Of a DNA stretch of 59,454 bases, positions 18,592-24,762 are shown piece after piece (position 1 is the first letter of the stretch; each line of letters opens with the position of its first letter). This DNA comes from a virus. The stretch spans positions 1 through 59,454 of IMG/VR virus record IMGVR_UViG_3300046171_000087, one strand, 5' to 3'. The position numbers and the translations under genes were made by a program. Below the pieces are notes generated by a model. It saw nothing but the letters and a program-made list of their open reading frames with translations. It did not search any database and was not told where the DNA came from.

Positions 18592-19342
18592 TAAATACAA
18601 TTATTTAGAGGGAAAACAAATCACGGATCCTGACACTGGAAAACGTGTCTATGAGATAAGTTCTTATAGACTTCCAAGCGTTACTACTATATTAGGGGCT
18701 ACCAAAAATACAGAATTTTTAACCAAATGGAAGGCCAAAGTAGGTGAAGAACAAGCAGAGCGAATCAAGAATGTTTCTAGTGCACGGGGGACCAGTATGC
18801 ATAAATTCCTCGAGTCATTTATTACCGATGTTGGCTACGATGATCTTACAGAACTCGGACAGGCGGCGTTGCCCATGGCCAAAAAAATTATGGAGATCGG
18901 TCTTGCGCCGGTGGAAGAGTATTATGGTTCCGAAGTTACGTTACACTATCCGGGCCTATACGCAGGCCAAACAGACCTTGTCTGTAATCATAATGGTATG
19001 GAAACTGTCGTTGACTTCAAGCAAGCTAACCGTCCGAAAAAGAAAGAATGGATCGAAGATTATTATCTGCAGATCGCAGCATACGCCATGGCACACGACT
19101 ATGTATACGGCTCCAGAATTAAACAAGGAGTTATCATGGTATGCACGCCTGACTTATATTACCAAGAATTTAAAGTAGAAGGACCAGAACTTAGACGCTG
19201 GAAGCACGAATTCTTGAAACGTTTAGATATGTTTCATGAACTACAACACGACGAGAAAGAGAGAACAACACCAATGAAAGCGGAGGATTTTAATGACGGA
19301 TCAAACGAGATGGGGAATAGACCAAGTTCAAGTAAAGAATAA
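18578..19342 (+). CDS. RecB-like PD-(D/E)XK exonuclease
   Basis: The protein has 254 residues. I chose the ATG at 18578 because the longer frame upstream (from 18449) is out-of-frame coding sequence of the previous gene. Motifs are RGTSMHKFLE (motif I region), GLYAGQTDLV (catalytic Asp), TVVDFKQANR (D-x-K) and YYLQIAAYAMAH (QxxxY). This is the Cas4/RecB family nuclease, which usually processes DNA ends in phage replication or recombination. It overlaps the next small gene by 50 bases. Confidence 0.85.
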   Translation: MKKSNKYNYLEGKQITDPDTGKRVYEISSYRLPSVTTILGATKNTEFLTKWKAKVGEEQAERIKNVSSARGTSMHKFLESFITDVGYDDLTELGQAALPMAKKIMEIGLAPVEEYYGSEVTLHYPGLYAGQTDLVCNHNGMETVVDFKQANRPKKKEWIEDYYLQIAAYAMAHDYVYGSRIKQGVIMVCTPDLYYQEFKVEGPELRRWKHEFLKRLDMFHELQHDEKERTTPMKAEDFNDGSNEMGNRPSSSKE

Positions 19343-19502
19343 GGCTATAAAATACCAAAAGGACCTAGTTGCAAGCGCCATGGCCCATGTGATCAAGATG
19401 GACGAATCAGGGATCACGGACCTAATGTTGCAGATTGAGGCAGAATATGAGCGTAAATATGGCGACAATGTGGCAAGGAAGTACACAAAAACCGTACTAT
19501 AG
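19293..19502 (+). CDS. Small helical protein
   Basis: The protein has 69 residues and is largely alpha-helical (KYQKDLVASAMAHVIKMDES, then MLQIEAEYERKYG). It overlaps the nuclease 3' end. Its last codons run into the left arm of a long-range inverted repeat. Function unknown. Confidence 0.55.
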   Translation: MTDQTRWGIDQVQVKNKAIKYQKDLVASAMAHVIKMDESGITDLMLQIEAEYERKYGDNVARKYTKTVL

Positions 19503-19717
19503 TATTCTGTGACAGATTTTATTTTTTTTTTATTTTTTCTCTGGATAATGTGTACCAAGTGTACTTTTGGTCTAGAAGTGTTGGTATATATGACTTTAGG
19601 GTGGACACTTTTTGGTACACTTTTTATTTTATTTAGAGATAAAGTGTACTATCAAATTTCGGTCCACGCGCGCGAATGTGTTTTTTAAAATAAAAAATCT
19701 GTGGTAGAATACTATAG
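19497..19717. repeat. 24-bp inverted repeat pair flanking an intergenic region
   Basis: The left arm 19497-19520 and right arm 19694-19717 are inverted copies. The right arm reads AAAATCTGT, three unmatched bases, then AGAATACTATAG; 21 of 24 positions are complementary. They enclose 173 bp that hold T-rich tracts and four GTGTAC sites but no gene. Confidence 0.7.
19550..19649. promoter_or_regulatory. Cluster of four GTGTAC/GTACAC sites
   Basis: GTGTAC occurs at 19550-19555 and 19559-19564 (9 bp apart), and GTACACTTT (19615-19623) faces AAAGTGTAC (19641-19649) as a perfect 9-bp inverted repeat. Repeated hexamers in an intergenic region upstream of a gene suggest operator sites; the binding protein is unknown. 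Confidence 0.5.
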
Positions 19718-19731
19718 AAGGAATTAAGCCT

Positions 19732-20046
19732 ATGCCAAAAAAGAAATCTAGAAGAATAAATAGCTACAACAAACCCAAGCTGGTCAAGCAAGCAGTCAAG
19801 TTTCCATATAAGCGTGTGCGTATCGATTGGATTGACATCATCACTGAAGGCGGCTGGGGTAGTGTTAAAGAGTTTAAGGATATGAAACTAGCAACACCGG
19901 TAAGTGAGGGTTGGTTGTTTAGTAAAGACAAAGATACCGTAAGAATATTTGCAGGCTATGATGTAGATGATGATGGTTCTATTTCGTTTTCGGAGAGGTC
20001 GGTATTTCCAACTTCTTGTGTGAAGAAGATAACTCGGATTCATTAG
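19732..20046 (+). CDS. Uncharacterised 104-aa protein
   Basis: A basic N-terminus (MPKKKSRRINSYNKPKL) is followed by RVRIDWIDIITEGGWG, the motif DVDDDGSISFSERSVFP and an Ile/His tail. The RBS GAAGGAATTAAG is adequate. DDDGSISFSE resembles a calcium-binding loop, though the context looks more like a small barrel domain. The last 68 bases overlap the 3' end of the convergent terminase small-subunit gene. Confidence 0.55.
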   Translation: MPKKKSRRINSYNKPKLVKQAVKFPYKRVRIDWIDIITEGGWGSVKEFKDMKLATPVSEGWLFSKDKDTVRIFAGYDVDDDGSISFSERSVFPTSCVKKITRIH

Positions 20047-20503
20047 GTGTTACATCTATCAGAGACCCGTAGTCGTCTAAGATTTGTTTCATTTTTGCTT
20101 CTAGCTCTTGTTCTGACATGTCTTCTAGTTTCCCAGTTTTTATTATTTTTCTGTCTATGTATAGTCCTGCTGCCTTTCCTCGGTTTGCTTCAGCATTTAC
20201 CGCAGATGAGAAAGAACCTTTCTTCAAAGCAGCCTCTCTGAGTCTTGCAAGTTCAGCCAAGTGTCCTTCATAAGTCACTTCATGTTTTCTTAATCTTTCT
20301 TCTTTTAGTTCACCAATATATTTTACAACAAGTGGTGAGTATTTTGGATTAGTTAGTTCTGATCCTTCTCGCATTGCTCTATCCTTACTGTACCCAGCAG
20401 CGATAGCAGCTTCACGTTTAGTCATTGGTCCTTCCGGTCCACCGAATACTAAAAACTCAGCGAATCGTTGTTGCATTTCTGTTAATCTTTTTGGTACACC
20501 CAT
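19979..20503 (-). CDS. terS: Terminase small subunit
   Basis: The protein has 174 residues. The N-terminal helix-turn-helix region has LTEMQQRFAEFLVFGG, MTKREAAIAAGYSKD and GSELTNPKYSPLVVKYI, the pattern of Terminase_2-like small subunits that recognise packaging sites on DNA. The central helices fit oligomerisation, and the Ser-rich C-terminus would contact the large subunit. It lies on the strand opposite the large subunit and about 5 kb upstream, an unusual separation. It converges with and overlaps the 19732 gene. Confidence 0.8.
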   Translation of the reverse strand: MGVPKRLTEMQQRFAEFLVFGGPEGPMTKREAAIAAGYSKDRAMREGSELTNPKYSPLVVKYIGELKEERLRKHEVTYEGHLAELARLREAALKKGSFSSAVNAEANRGKAAGLYIDRKIIKTGKLEDMSEQELEAKMKQILDDYGSLIDVTPNESELSSSHKKLEIPTSPKTK

Positions 20504-20504
20504 G

Positions 20505-20533
20505 TTGACAATTTAAGGGAACTATCCTATAAT
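20505..20533 (+). promoter_or_regulatory. Consensus sigma70 promoter (TTGACA-17-TATAAT)
   Basis: TTGACA at 20505-20510 and TATAAT at 20528-20533 with an exact 17-bp spacer. It lies between the divergent terminase small-subunit gene and the next plus-strand operon. An ATG at 20532 overlaps the -10 box, while the ATG at 20541 sits at the expected transcription start. Confidence 0.75.
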
Positions 20534-20540
20534 GTCAAGA

Positions 20541-20732
20541 ATGAAAGTACATAGAAATCAAGACGAATTACAAGACACTATTGAAGGATATAAGACTTTA
20601 GTTGAAGAACAGAAGAAAGAAATCTTTGAATTAAAGAAAGTTGTGTCTGAAAACGAAAAAAATAAAAACCTCTTGCAAGGTTATAAAAAAGTGATAGAGG
20701 ATCTATCTATCAAGTTAAGAAAAAATTCATGA
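20541..20732 (+). CDS. Small coiled-coil protein
   Basis: The protein has 63 residues if the ATG at 20541 is used; the in-frame ATG at 20532 lies inside the -10 box. Almost the whole length is a charged helix (VEEQKKEIFELKKVVSENEK) with heptad spacing. The message may be leaderless. It overlaps the next gene by four bases. Function unknown. Confidence 0.55.
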   Translation: MKVHRNQDELQDTIEGYKTLVEEQKKEIFELKKVVSENEKNKNLLQGYKKVIEDLSIKLRKNS

Positions 20733-20968
20733 GAGTACAAGACTTGCAGTTGTATCTAAGCAACTTTACGAAAGGTAGCGACGCAGTAAAGAACGCCGTC
20801 ATCTATGTAGAGATAAATGGAAAACTACATGCTATTCGAAGAATGGAAGTACATGAAAATGCTACTCCTATCATTGGTCAGCCTGGTCATAGTGCACACA
20901 GATTGGTTATGAAAACCGAGAAACCATCGAGTCTTATCTTACCTGAGAAGCTTCAACGGGACTACTAA
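20729..20968 (+). CDS. Small conserved protein
   Basis: The protein has 79 residues and contains VQDLQLYLSNFTKGSDAVKN, then VIYVEINGKLHAIRRMEV and GHSAHRLVM. Strand-rich central part. I recognise similar sequences in marine phages next to the following nuclease. Function unknown. Confidence 0.55.
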   Translation: MRVQDLQLYLSNFTKGSDAVKNAVIYVEINGKLHAIRRMEVHENATPIIGQPGHSAHRLVMKTEKPSSLILPEKLQRDY

Positions 20969-20974
20969 ATTCCC

Positions 20975-21352
20975 TTGAAACCAGAGGCCAAATTATATGC
21001 AAAAGTTAAAAAAATTATTAAAGATATTTCGTGGATTAGACTGGAAAATAATAGCTTACTTGGTACTCCCGATCTATTGGGGTATAATAATTCTGGGCAC
21101 TTTTTCACTGTAGAATTAAAGGTCTGTAAGGGGAATAAAATAAGGTTCTCACCACACCAAATAGCCTTCCATGTGAGGCATCCACACAATACATTTATCA
21201 TAGCAGAGGCCCTTGGTCCAAGGTCCGAGAAACTTATTCATATGTACAGTGGTTCAAGAATCATGGAGCTTGAAGCCTGTGGCTTGAAGCTTGATCCTTT
21301 ATGCTTGGGGCTTGAAGCTTGTGGCTTGTGGCTTACTAAGCTTGGTGCTTGA
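20975..21352 (+). CDS. VRR-NUC-like PD-(D/E)XK endonuclease with repeat-encoded tail
   Basis: The protein has 125 residues from a TTG start, no ATG being available. The core has KPEAKLYAKVKKII, LENNSLLGTPDLLGY (catalytic Asp) and FFTVELKVCKGNKIRFSPHQ (E-x-K), a restriction-like fold seen in VRR-NUC and Holliday-junction nucleases. The last 28 codons are translated from the GCTTGNN array (LEACGLKLDP ... GLEACGLWLTKLGA), so the tail looks added by repeat expansion. Confidence 0.75.
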   Translation: MKPEAKLYAKVKKIIKDISWIRLENNSLLGTPDLLGYNNSGHFFTVELKVCKGNKIRFSPHQIAFHVRHPHNTFIIAEALGPRSEKLIHMYSGSRIMELEACGLKLDPLCLGLEACGLWLTKLGA

Positions 21353-21409
21353 AGCTTGCGGCTTGGAGCTTGATGCTTGTGGCTTGCTGCTTGAAGCTTG
21401 AGGCTTTTG
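21268..21409 (+). repeat. Array 1: about 20 tandem 7-bp units GCTTGNN
   Basis: Units keep GCTTG constant while the last two bases vary: GCTTGAA, GCTTGTG, GCTTGAT, GCTTGGG, GCTTGCG, GCTTGGA, GCTTGCT, GCTTGAG. The 7-bp phase holds through the array apart from one 9-base unit (21131 onward in unit order, bases 21331-21339). A few units are degenerate (GCCTGTG, CCTTTAT, GCTTTTG). It covers the 3' ends of two convergent genes. Confidence 0.95.
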
Positions 21410-21523
21410 GCCCTGACCAGGTGCACGCTCGCTTGCAGCCGTCGCTTCAGCATTGCTAATGACCTGATCAGATTTATCCCTGGGGATTCTGTAAAATTTT
21501 GGGTGTTTAAAAACGTGTGTCAT
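21299..21523 (-). CDS. Small protein with repeat-encoded C-terminal tail
   Basis: The protein has 74 residues, starting three bases downstream of the GP88-like gene stop on the same strand. The first 38 residues (MTHVFKHPKFYRIPRDKSD ... SERAPGQGQ) look like ordinary coding sequence. The rest is KPQASSS-like repeats read from array 1. The stop is supplied by a degenerate array unit. A real N-terminal domain with an expanded tail is plausible; a non-coding shadow cannot be excluded. Confidence 0.4.
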   Translation of the reverse strand: MTHVFKHPKFYRIPRDKSDQVISNAEATAASERAPGQGQKPQASSSKPQASSSKPQASSTKLSKPQATSFKPQA

Positions 21524-21525
21524 GG

Positions 21526-22125
21526 TTAGTGTTTACCATATTCAATATTTTTTACCAGCGGATCCCAACAAGCGCGACAGTCGCCGCATTCATTATTGTT
21601 ATCAGGGGCTGGACAGCTTCGACTCTTCGTCGAGACTGTTGACGTATTGGCCCAGCTCTTGACTGGTCCCTGGTCCACCATCGGTGATGAGAATCTTACA
21701 ACTAAGTTTGCTGGCGCCTTGTGCATATGGTCCTTGATCCACGCTTCACGGGTTGGCATCCAGTGCCTTTTGTTTGGTGTTAGTCTACAGACTTCGAATA
21801 TCTTCTCCAGGTGCTGCACGTCCTGCACGTCGCCTGAGTCATGCCATCTAAACACATCAGGCTTTTTGCTGTTGATTAGCGTTGCCATTGCCTGGACCCA
21901 GTCAGGATGCTGTATTGCTTCAAGTCTCTTGTATTGTGCTTTTTGTACAACCGCAAAAACATAACAACCTTTAAGAGCGTAACAGCCTTCACAGACTGAA
22001 CCTTTAACGTTGACCAGCTTGCCTCCAGTCTTGCATTCCTTCGCAGGTATACCAATTGACCAGCCAGGCATTTTAGACGGCTTGCTCAGGCCGCCTACCA
22101 GCTGCCATGCTTCTTTAGTATTCAT
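21526..22125 (-). CDS. GP88-like cysteine-rich protein
   Basis: The protein has 199 residues. The N-terminal half has MPGWSIGIPAKECKTGGKL, CEGCYALKGCY and RLEAIQHPDW. The middle has VFRWHDSGDVQD, and the C-terminus a second cluster, CPAPDNNNECGDCRACW. Spacing and the WHDSGD block match the phage GP88 family, whose cysteines probably hold an iron-sulfur cluster; the reaction is unknown. The RBS is TAAAGGAGAAAG, and a minus-strand promoter lies just upstream. Confidence 0.75.
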   Translation of the reverse strand: MNTKEAWQLVGGLSKPSKMPGWSIGIPAKECKTGGKLVNVKGSVCEGCYALKGCYVFAVVQKAQYKRLEAIQHPDWVQAMATLINSKKPDVFRWHDSGDVQDVQHLEKIFEVCRLTPNKRHWMPTREAWIKDHMHKAPANLVVRFSSPMVDQGPVKSWANTSTVSTKSRSCPAPDNNNECGDCRACWDPLVKNIEYGKH

Positions 22126-22152
22126 AATTCTTTCTCCTTTAGTTTATAGGAT

Positions 22153-22181
22153 ACAATAACATTATAATTTAATCTTGTCAA
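22153..22181 (-). promoter_or_regulatory. Minus-strand sigma70-like promoter for the GP88-like gene
   Basis: On the minus strand TTGACA (22181-22176) is followed after 17 bases by TATTGT (22158-22153). The -35 box directly abuts the end of GCTTGNN array 2. Confidence 0.55.
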
Positions 22182-22238
22182 GCTTGCAGGCTTGTCGCTT
22201 GCAGCTTGTGGCTTGTCGCTTGTAGCTCGGTCCCTGAT
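22182..22238 (+). repeat. Array 2: about 7 GCTTGNN units
   Basis: An 8-base first unit, GCTTGCAG, is followed in strict 7-bp phase by GCTTGTC, GCTTGCA, GCTTGTG, GCTTGTC, GCTTGTA, then decaying GCTCGGT and CCCTGAT. Same orientation as array 1. Confidence 0.9.
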
Positions 22239-22270
22239 CCTCGAGCCAGCGCGCATGCTGCAGGAAGACT

Positions 22271-22288
22271 CGGGCCATTGCTGGCCCG
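22271..22288 (-). terminator. GC-rich hairpin downstream of a minus-strand gene
   Basis: CGGGCCA (22271-22277) pairs with TGGCCCG (22282-22288) around a TTGC loop. It is seven bases beyond the stop of the 48-residue minus-strand gene, but no T-run follows on either strand. Confidence 0.45.
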
Positions 22289-22294
22289 GGACGT

Positions 22295-22441
22295 CTACTC
22301 ACTTTCCTTCTCCATGTATTTTCTAGATCTCTCCTGATCCTCCTTCACCAGTCTCAGGACCTCTTCCAATGCATCCGCGATCCTATTTAATTGGTGAGCT
22401 GCATCATATGCTTTTGCTATTTCTTTTGTTTTTGTATCCAT
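22295..22441 (-). CDS. 48-aa helical protein
   Basis: I chose the ATG at 22441 because it has an RBS (AAAGGAATAATT). The longer frame from 22510 would start inside the -10 box. The protein is a single amphipathic helix with Leu/Ile heptads (YDAAHQLNRIADALEEVLRL) and a charged tail. Function unknown. Confidence 0.55.
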   Translation of the reverse strand: MDTKTKEIAKAYDAAHQLNRIADALEEVLRLVKEDQERSRKYMEKESE

Positions 22442-22508
22442 AATTATTCCTTTCTTTGTTGTGCTGGTTTGAGTTTTACACCGGATACCAGCAAACGGGT
22501 GATAATAC

Positions 22509-22537
22509 ATCCTACATTATCCTTGAGCCATTGTCAA
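22509..22537 (-). promoter_or_regulatory. Minus-strand promoter for the 48-aa gene
   Basis: TTGACA (22537-22532) is followed after 17 bases by TAGGAT (22514-22509). The -35 box lies five bases from GCTTGNN array 3. The same -10, TAGGAT, occurs in the plus-strand promoter at 24709. Confidence 0.6.
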
Positions 22538-22542
22538 GCGTT

Positions 22543-22570
22543 GCTTGCAGCTTGAGGCTTGGCGCTTTTT
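22543..22570 (+). repeat. Array 3: four GCTTGNN units
   Basis: GCTTGCA, GCTTGAG, GCTTGGC and GCTTTTT in exact 7-bp phase, in the same orientation as arrays 1 and 2. Confidence 0.85.
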
Positions 22571-22580
22571 TCTCTTCTAC

Positions 22581-22609
22581 TTTAGAATGATTTTTAGAAT
22601 CATTCTAAA
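22581..22609. terminator. Perfect 12-bp hairpin
   Basis: TTTAGAATGATT (22581-22592) pairs with AATCATTCTAAA (22598-22609) around a 5-base loop. It lies between the stop of the 65-residue minus-strand gene and array 3. On the minus strand it is followed by a purine tract, not T, so it may protect an RNA end or serve as an operator rather than an intrinsic terminator. Confidence 0.5.
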
Positions 22610-22626
22610 CTGAATTCTATGATCAG

Positions 22627-22824
22627 TCACCATGCTACGAGGGGGGTTACCGGCCACGCTTTCAGGTAACATTCGGGGATCCCTTTACCGCCCACCTTGT
22701 TATAGTGTTTATCTCCACAGTCAACAATGACTGATCCCAGATCCCACCAAGCTTGGCCGTTTCCTCCGCGCCCTTTCAGGAACCTTACAACCTTGCGAGT
22801 TGTAAGTTTATCGCAGGAACTCAT
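22627..22824 (-). CDS. Uncharacterised 65-aa protein
   Basis: The RBS TTAGGTGATTA precedes ATG at 22824. The sequence holds VVRFLKGRGGNGQAWWDLGS and DCGDKHYNKVGGKGIP with two Trp pairs. It is richer in G+C than its surroundings. No family recognised. Its 5' leader can fold into a nested hairpin. Confidence 0.5.
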   Translation of the reverse strand: MSSCDKLTTRKVVRFLKGRGGNGQAWWDLGSVIVDCGDKHYNKVGGKGIPECYLKAWPVTPLVAW

Positions 22825-22836
22825 TAATCACCTAAT

Positions 22837-22890
22837 GAGATCAGGGATCAGTAGCACTCAATGGCTTTCTTCCAGAGTGCTAATGATCTC
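22837..22890. other. Nested hairpin in the leader of a minus-strand gene
   Basis: The outer stem GAGATCA (22837-22843) with TGATCTC (22884-22890) encloses the inner stem TAGCACTC (22852-22859) with GAGTGCTA (22875-22882). It is 13 bases upstream of the 22824 start codon, so it could control translation or end transcription entering from the right. Confidence 0.45.
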
Positions 22891-22920
22891 TACTTGTTTA
22901 GAGTAATTAATATATAGTCC

Positions 22921-22939
22921 TTGACAATCCTATTGTCAA
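22921..22939 (+). promoter_or_regulatory. Palindromic -35 element
   Basis: TTGACAA (22921-22927), five bases, then TTGTCAA (22933-22939) is a perfect inverted repeat. TTGACA is the likely -35 box of the 22984 gene, with a weak -10 (TAAAAC) 17 bases on. The second half-site could serve the opposite direction or a repressor. Confidence 0.45.
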
Positions 22940-22983
22940 GTAGTAAAACAAAAAAATAAAAATTAATTAACAGAAAGGTCAAA

Positions 22984-23952
22984 ATGACAAAAATAAGAAT
23001 GAATACAGAGTTGCGAAACAAACTCTTTAATAAAATAAAAAATGTCTTTGAGAACGAGGACACACAAGAACGAGAGGCATTTCTTCAAGCAAGAGAGAGT
23101 GTAGATCATCACTATAAATATGCAAGTGAACTTGCAAAGTTAGTTGTTGAGAGAGCATATCCACCAGAAGATGTTTCGGTGTTGCGTTCTTTTAAAAAGA
23201 AGTATGGAAGTCCTTGTGATGTTGTTGCAAAAGATAAATGCTTTTACTTTGCACATAGTGAGGACAAAGATGATGAGGGCGATATTAAAGAAACTAAATC
23301 ACATTTTGATTTTGGTTTGTTTGGTAATCTAAATGGTAGTGAGTATGGTAGTGATGAGGGTAAAAAGTTTGCAGTTGCATATTTTAGAGAAGATTTAAAA
23401 GCTATGGATTGCAACCCAGATATCTTTGCACAACAATCAGAAAACAAAGATAATCCACACAAAACAAAACATGTTGATGAGTGTATGAAAGCACTTGGAT
23501 ATCATGGTGGGAGTTATCATTCTTCTAATGATGATGTTGGTATGGCTAAAACTTTTAATGACCAATACTATCTTGATGTCATTGGAACATCTTATTGTAG
23601 ATCAAGAGCAATCGCTTGTACCAAAGATGAGTACACCGAGTTTGAAAACTTTAGAATTGCAAAAGGTAATCTAGTCACTAAACACCAAACATGGATTGAT
23701 ACAATTCAAAAACAATGCGATCAGTTAAAGATTGGATTGAAAGCATACAGGTATTTGAGTGAGGGGATAGAACTTGCAACTGAACTTGGAATACAAGTTG
23801 ATGAGGCAGAGTTAATTAGAACTAACTCAACAGGTCTTACAATCTACAATCCAAGCAACTTGGCTAGTATGATTAAAGGTATGAAGAATAAACATCAATC
23901 AAGAGAGGCGAAGATATTGGCTAGAAAAAAATATGAAGAAAGTATAAATTAA
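22984..23952 (+). CDS. Uncharacterised 322-aa protein (possibly Nmad5-like)
   Basis: The RBS CAGAAAGGTC is good. The N-terminus MTKIRMNTELRNKLFNKIKN and following charged helix recall proteins of the nucleotide-modification-associated Nmad5 group, but the similarity is only by eye. The middle has four Cys and a His/Asp-rich segment (GYHGGSYHSSNDDVG). The C-terminal third is helical with a basic end. It is single, between its own promoter and another. DNA modification or anti-restriction would be a guess. Confidence 0.55.
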   Translation: MTKIRMNTELRNKLFNKIKNVFENEDTQEREAFLQARESVDHHYKYASELAKLVVERAYPPEDVSVLRSFKKKYGSPCDVVAKDKCFYFAHSEDKDDEGDIKETKSHFDFGLFGNLNGSEYGSDEGKKFAVAYFREDLKAMDCNPDIFAQQSENKDNPHKTKHVDECMKALGYHGGSYHSSNDDVGMAKTFNDQYYLDVIGTSYCRSRAIACTKDEYTEFENFRIAKGNLVTKHQTWIDTIQKQCDQLKIGLKAYRYLSEGIELATELGIQVDEAELIRTNSTGLTIYNPSNLASMIKGMKNKHQSREAKILARKKYEESIN

Positions 23953-23955
23953 GGG

Positions 23956-23982
23956 TTGACAATGTAAGGGATATCCTATAAT
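23956..23982 (+). promoter_or_regulatory. Sigma70-like promoter
   Basis: TTGACA (23956-23961) with TATAAT (23977-23982) at a short 15-bp spacing, or TAATAT at 17 bp. The -10 is embedded in GGGATATCCTATAATATCCC, a near-palindrome. It precedes the 24010 operon. Confidence 0.6.
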
Positions 23983-24009
23983 ATCCCTTACATAACTAGA
24001 AAGGTATAT

Positions 24010-24198
24010 ATGACAAACAAAACATTTTACATAACTTATTGGGCTTCTAAACATAAGAAGCACATTACAAGAAAAGGCAAACATGACGACAAGTCAAGAT
24101 ATGGAGTTGCAAAGAATGGAACACCTTATTACGTGTACTACGATTTAGATAGTCATGGATATAGAACTGCAACTACATCATGGAAAGTGAGGCACTAA
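24010..24198 (+). CDS. Small basic protein
   Basis: The protein has 62 residues with RBS GAAAGGTATAT. It is rich in Lys, His and Tyr (TYWASKHKKHITRKGKHDD is not exact; visible are KHKKHITRKGKHDDKS and PYYVYYDLDSHGYR). First gene of a short operon of tiny membrane proteins. Function unknown. Confidence 0.55.
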   Translation: MTNKTFYITYWASKHKKHITRKGKHDDKSRYGVAKNGTPYYVYYDLDSHGYRTATTSWKVRH

Positions 24199-24269
24199 TG
24201 ACAAGCTTTGAATTTTATTGTATTGTCACATTTTTTGGTTTGATAATGGGAATGGTGGTAGTAGCATGA
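24198..24269 (+). CDS. 23-aa membrane peptide
   Basis: A short frame coupled by TAATG to the previous gene. After MTSFEFY it is wholly hydrophobic (CIVTFFGLIMGMVVVA). It overlaps the next start (ATGA). Could be a toxin-like or accessory membrane peptide; not provable. Confidence 0.35.
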   Translation: MTSFEFYCIVTFFGLIMGMVVVA

Positions 24270-24397
24270 TCTTAGGATTTATATTAATGTTTGGAATAGC
24301 AATGATACTTTGCGTGGGTTGTTGGTTAGCCAATGGAACGCAAGATTTTATTGATGAACAAAATGAAAAAATAAGAAAGGATAAAAATGCCAAATAA
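24266..24397 (+). CDS. 43-aa single-span membrane protein
   Basis: An N-terminal membrane helix (MILGFILMFGIAMILCVGCW) is followed by a charged cytoplasmic tail. It overlaps the next gene by 11 bases and the previous by four. Function unknown. Confidence 0.45.
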   Translation: MILGFILMFGIAMILCVGCWLANGTQDFIDEQNEKIRKDKNAK

Positions 24398-24734
24398 ACA
24401 TTTTTGCCAAGGACCTAATTGTCATACTAGAGTTACATCAGATAGATTTCTAAAATCGCGTGGAGTAATTCGTGGAAGATACGCATATACTGATATGAAC
24501 AAAGAGGCTAATGGCTATTATTATTTTAATAACTCAGATAAATATTTCTGTAGTCAAACATGTAAATTAGAGTGGCTGAGTGATAACATGGAAAACATTG
24601 AACATGGTCGACCGATCGAGTTCATCAGACACAGACGAGAGAGCCAAGGCTATGCCAAGGTCAAGAACGATGAGTCTAGGTGGGGTCCAGAATATTCTAT
24701 TCAAAGGGTTGACAATGGTCAGCTTATAGAGTAG
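24387..24734 (+). CDS. Zinc-finger protein
   Basis: The protein has 115 residues. CQGPNC near residue 7 and CSQTC near residue 55 could bind one zinc. Between them is an aromatic, basic section (RGVIRGRYAYTD, NGYYYFNNSDKYF). The C-terminal part is charged. The RBS AGAAAGGATAAAA lies in the previous gene. Similar proteins occur in marine phages; target unknown. Confidence 0.55.
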   Translation: MPNKHFCQGPNCHTRVTSDRFLKSRGVIRGRYAYTDMNKEANGYYYFNNSDKYFCSQTCKLEWLSDNMENIEHGRPIEFIRHRRESQGYAKVKNDESRWGPEYSIQRVDNGQLIE

Positions 24735-24737
24735 GAT
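24709..24737 (+). promoter_or_regulatory. Sigma70-like promoter
   Basis: TTGACA (24709-24714) with TAGGAT (24732-24737) at 17-bp spacing. It starts inside the preceding gene and drives the 24763 gene. Confidence 0.55.
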
Positions 24738-24762
24738 TATCCTATTAACAAGAAAGGTATAT

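Noticed and set aside
21268-21409. CRISPR array
   Set aside because: The unit is 7 bp with two variable bases, far shorter than repeat plus spacer, and no cas genes are present.
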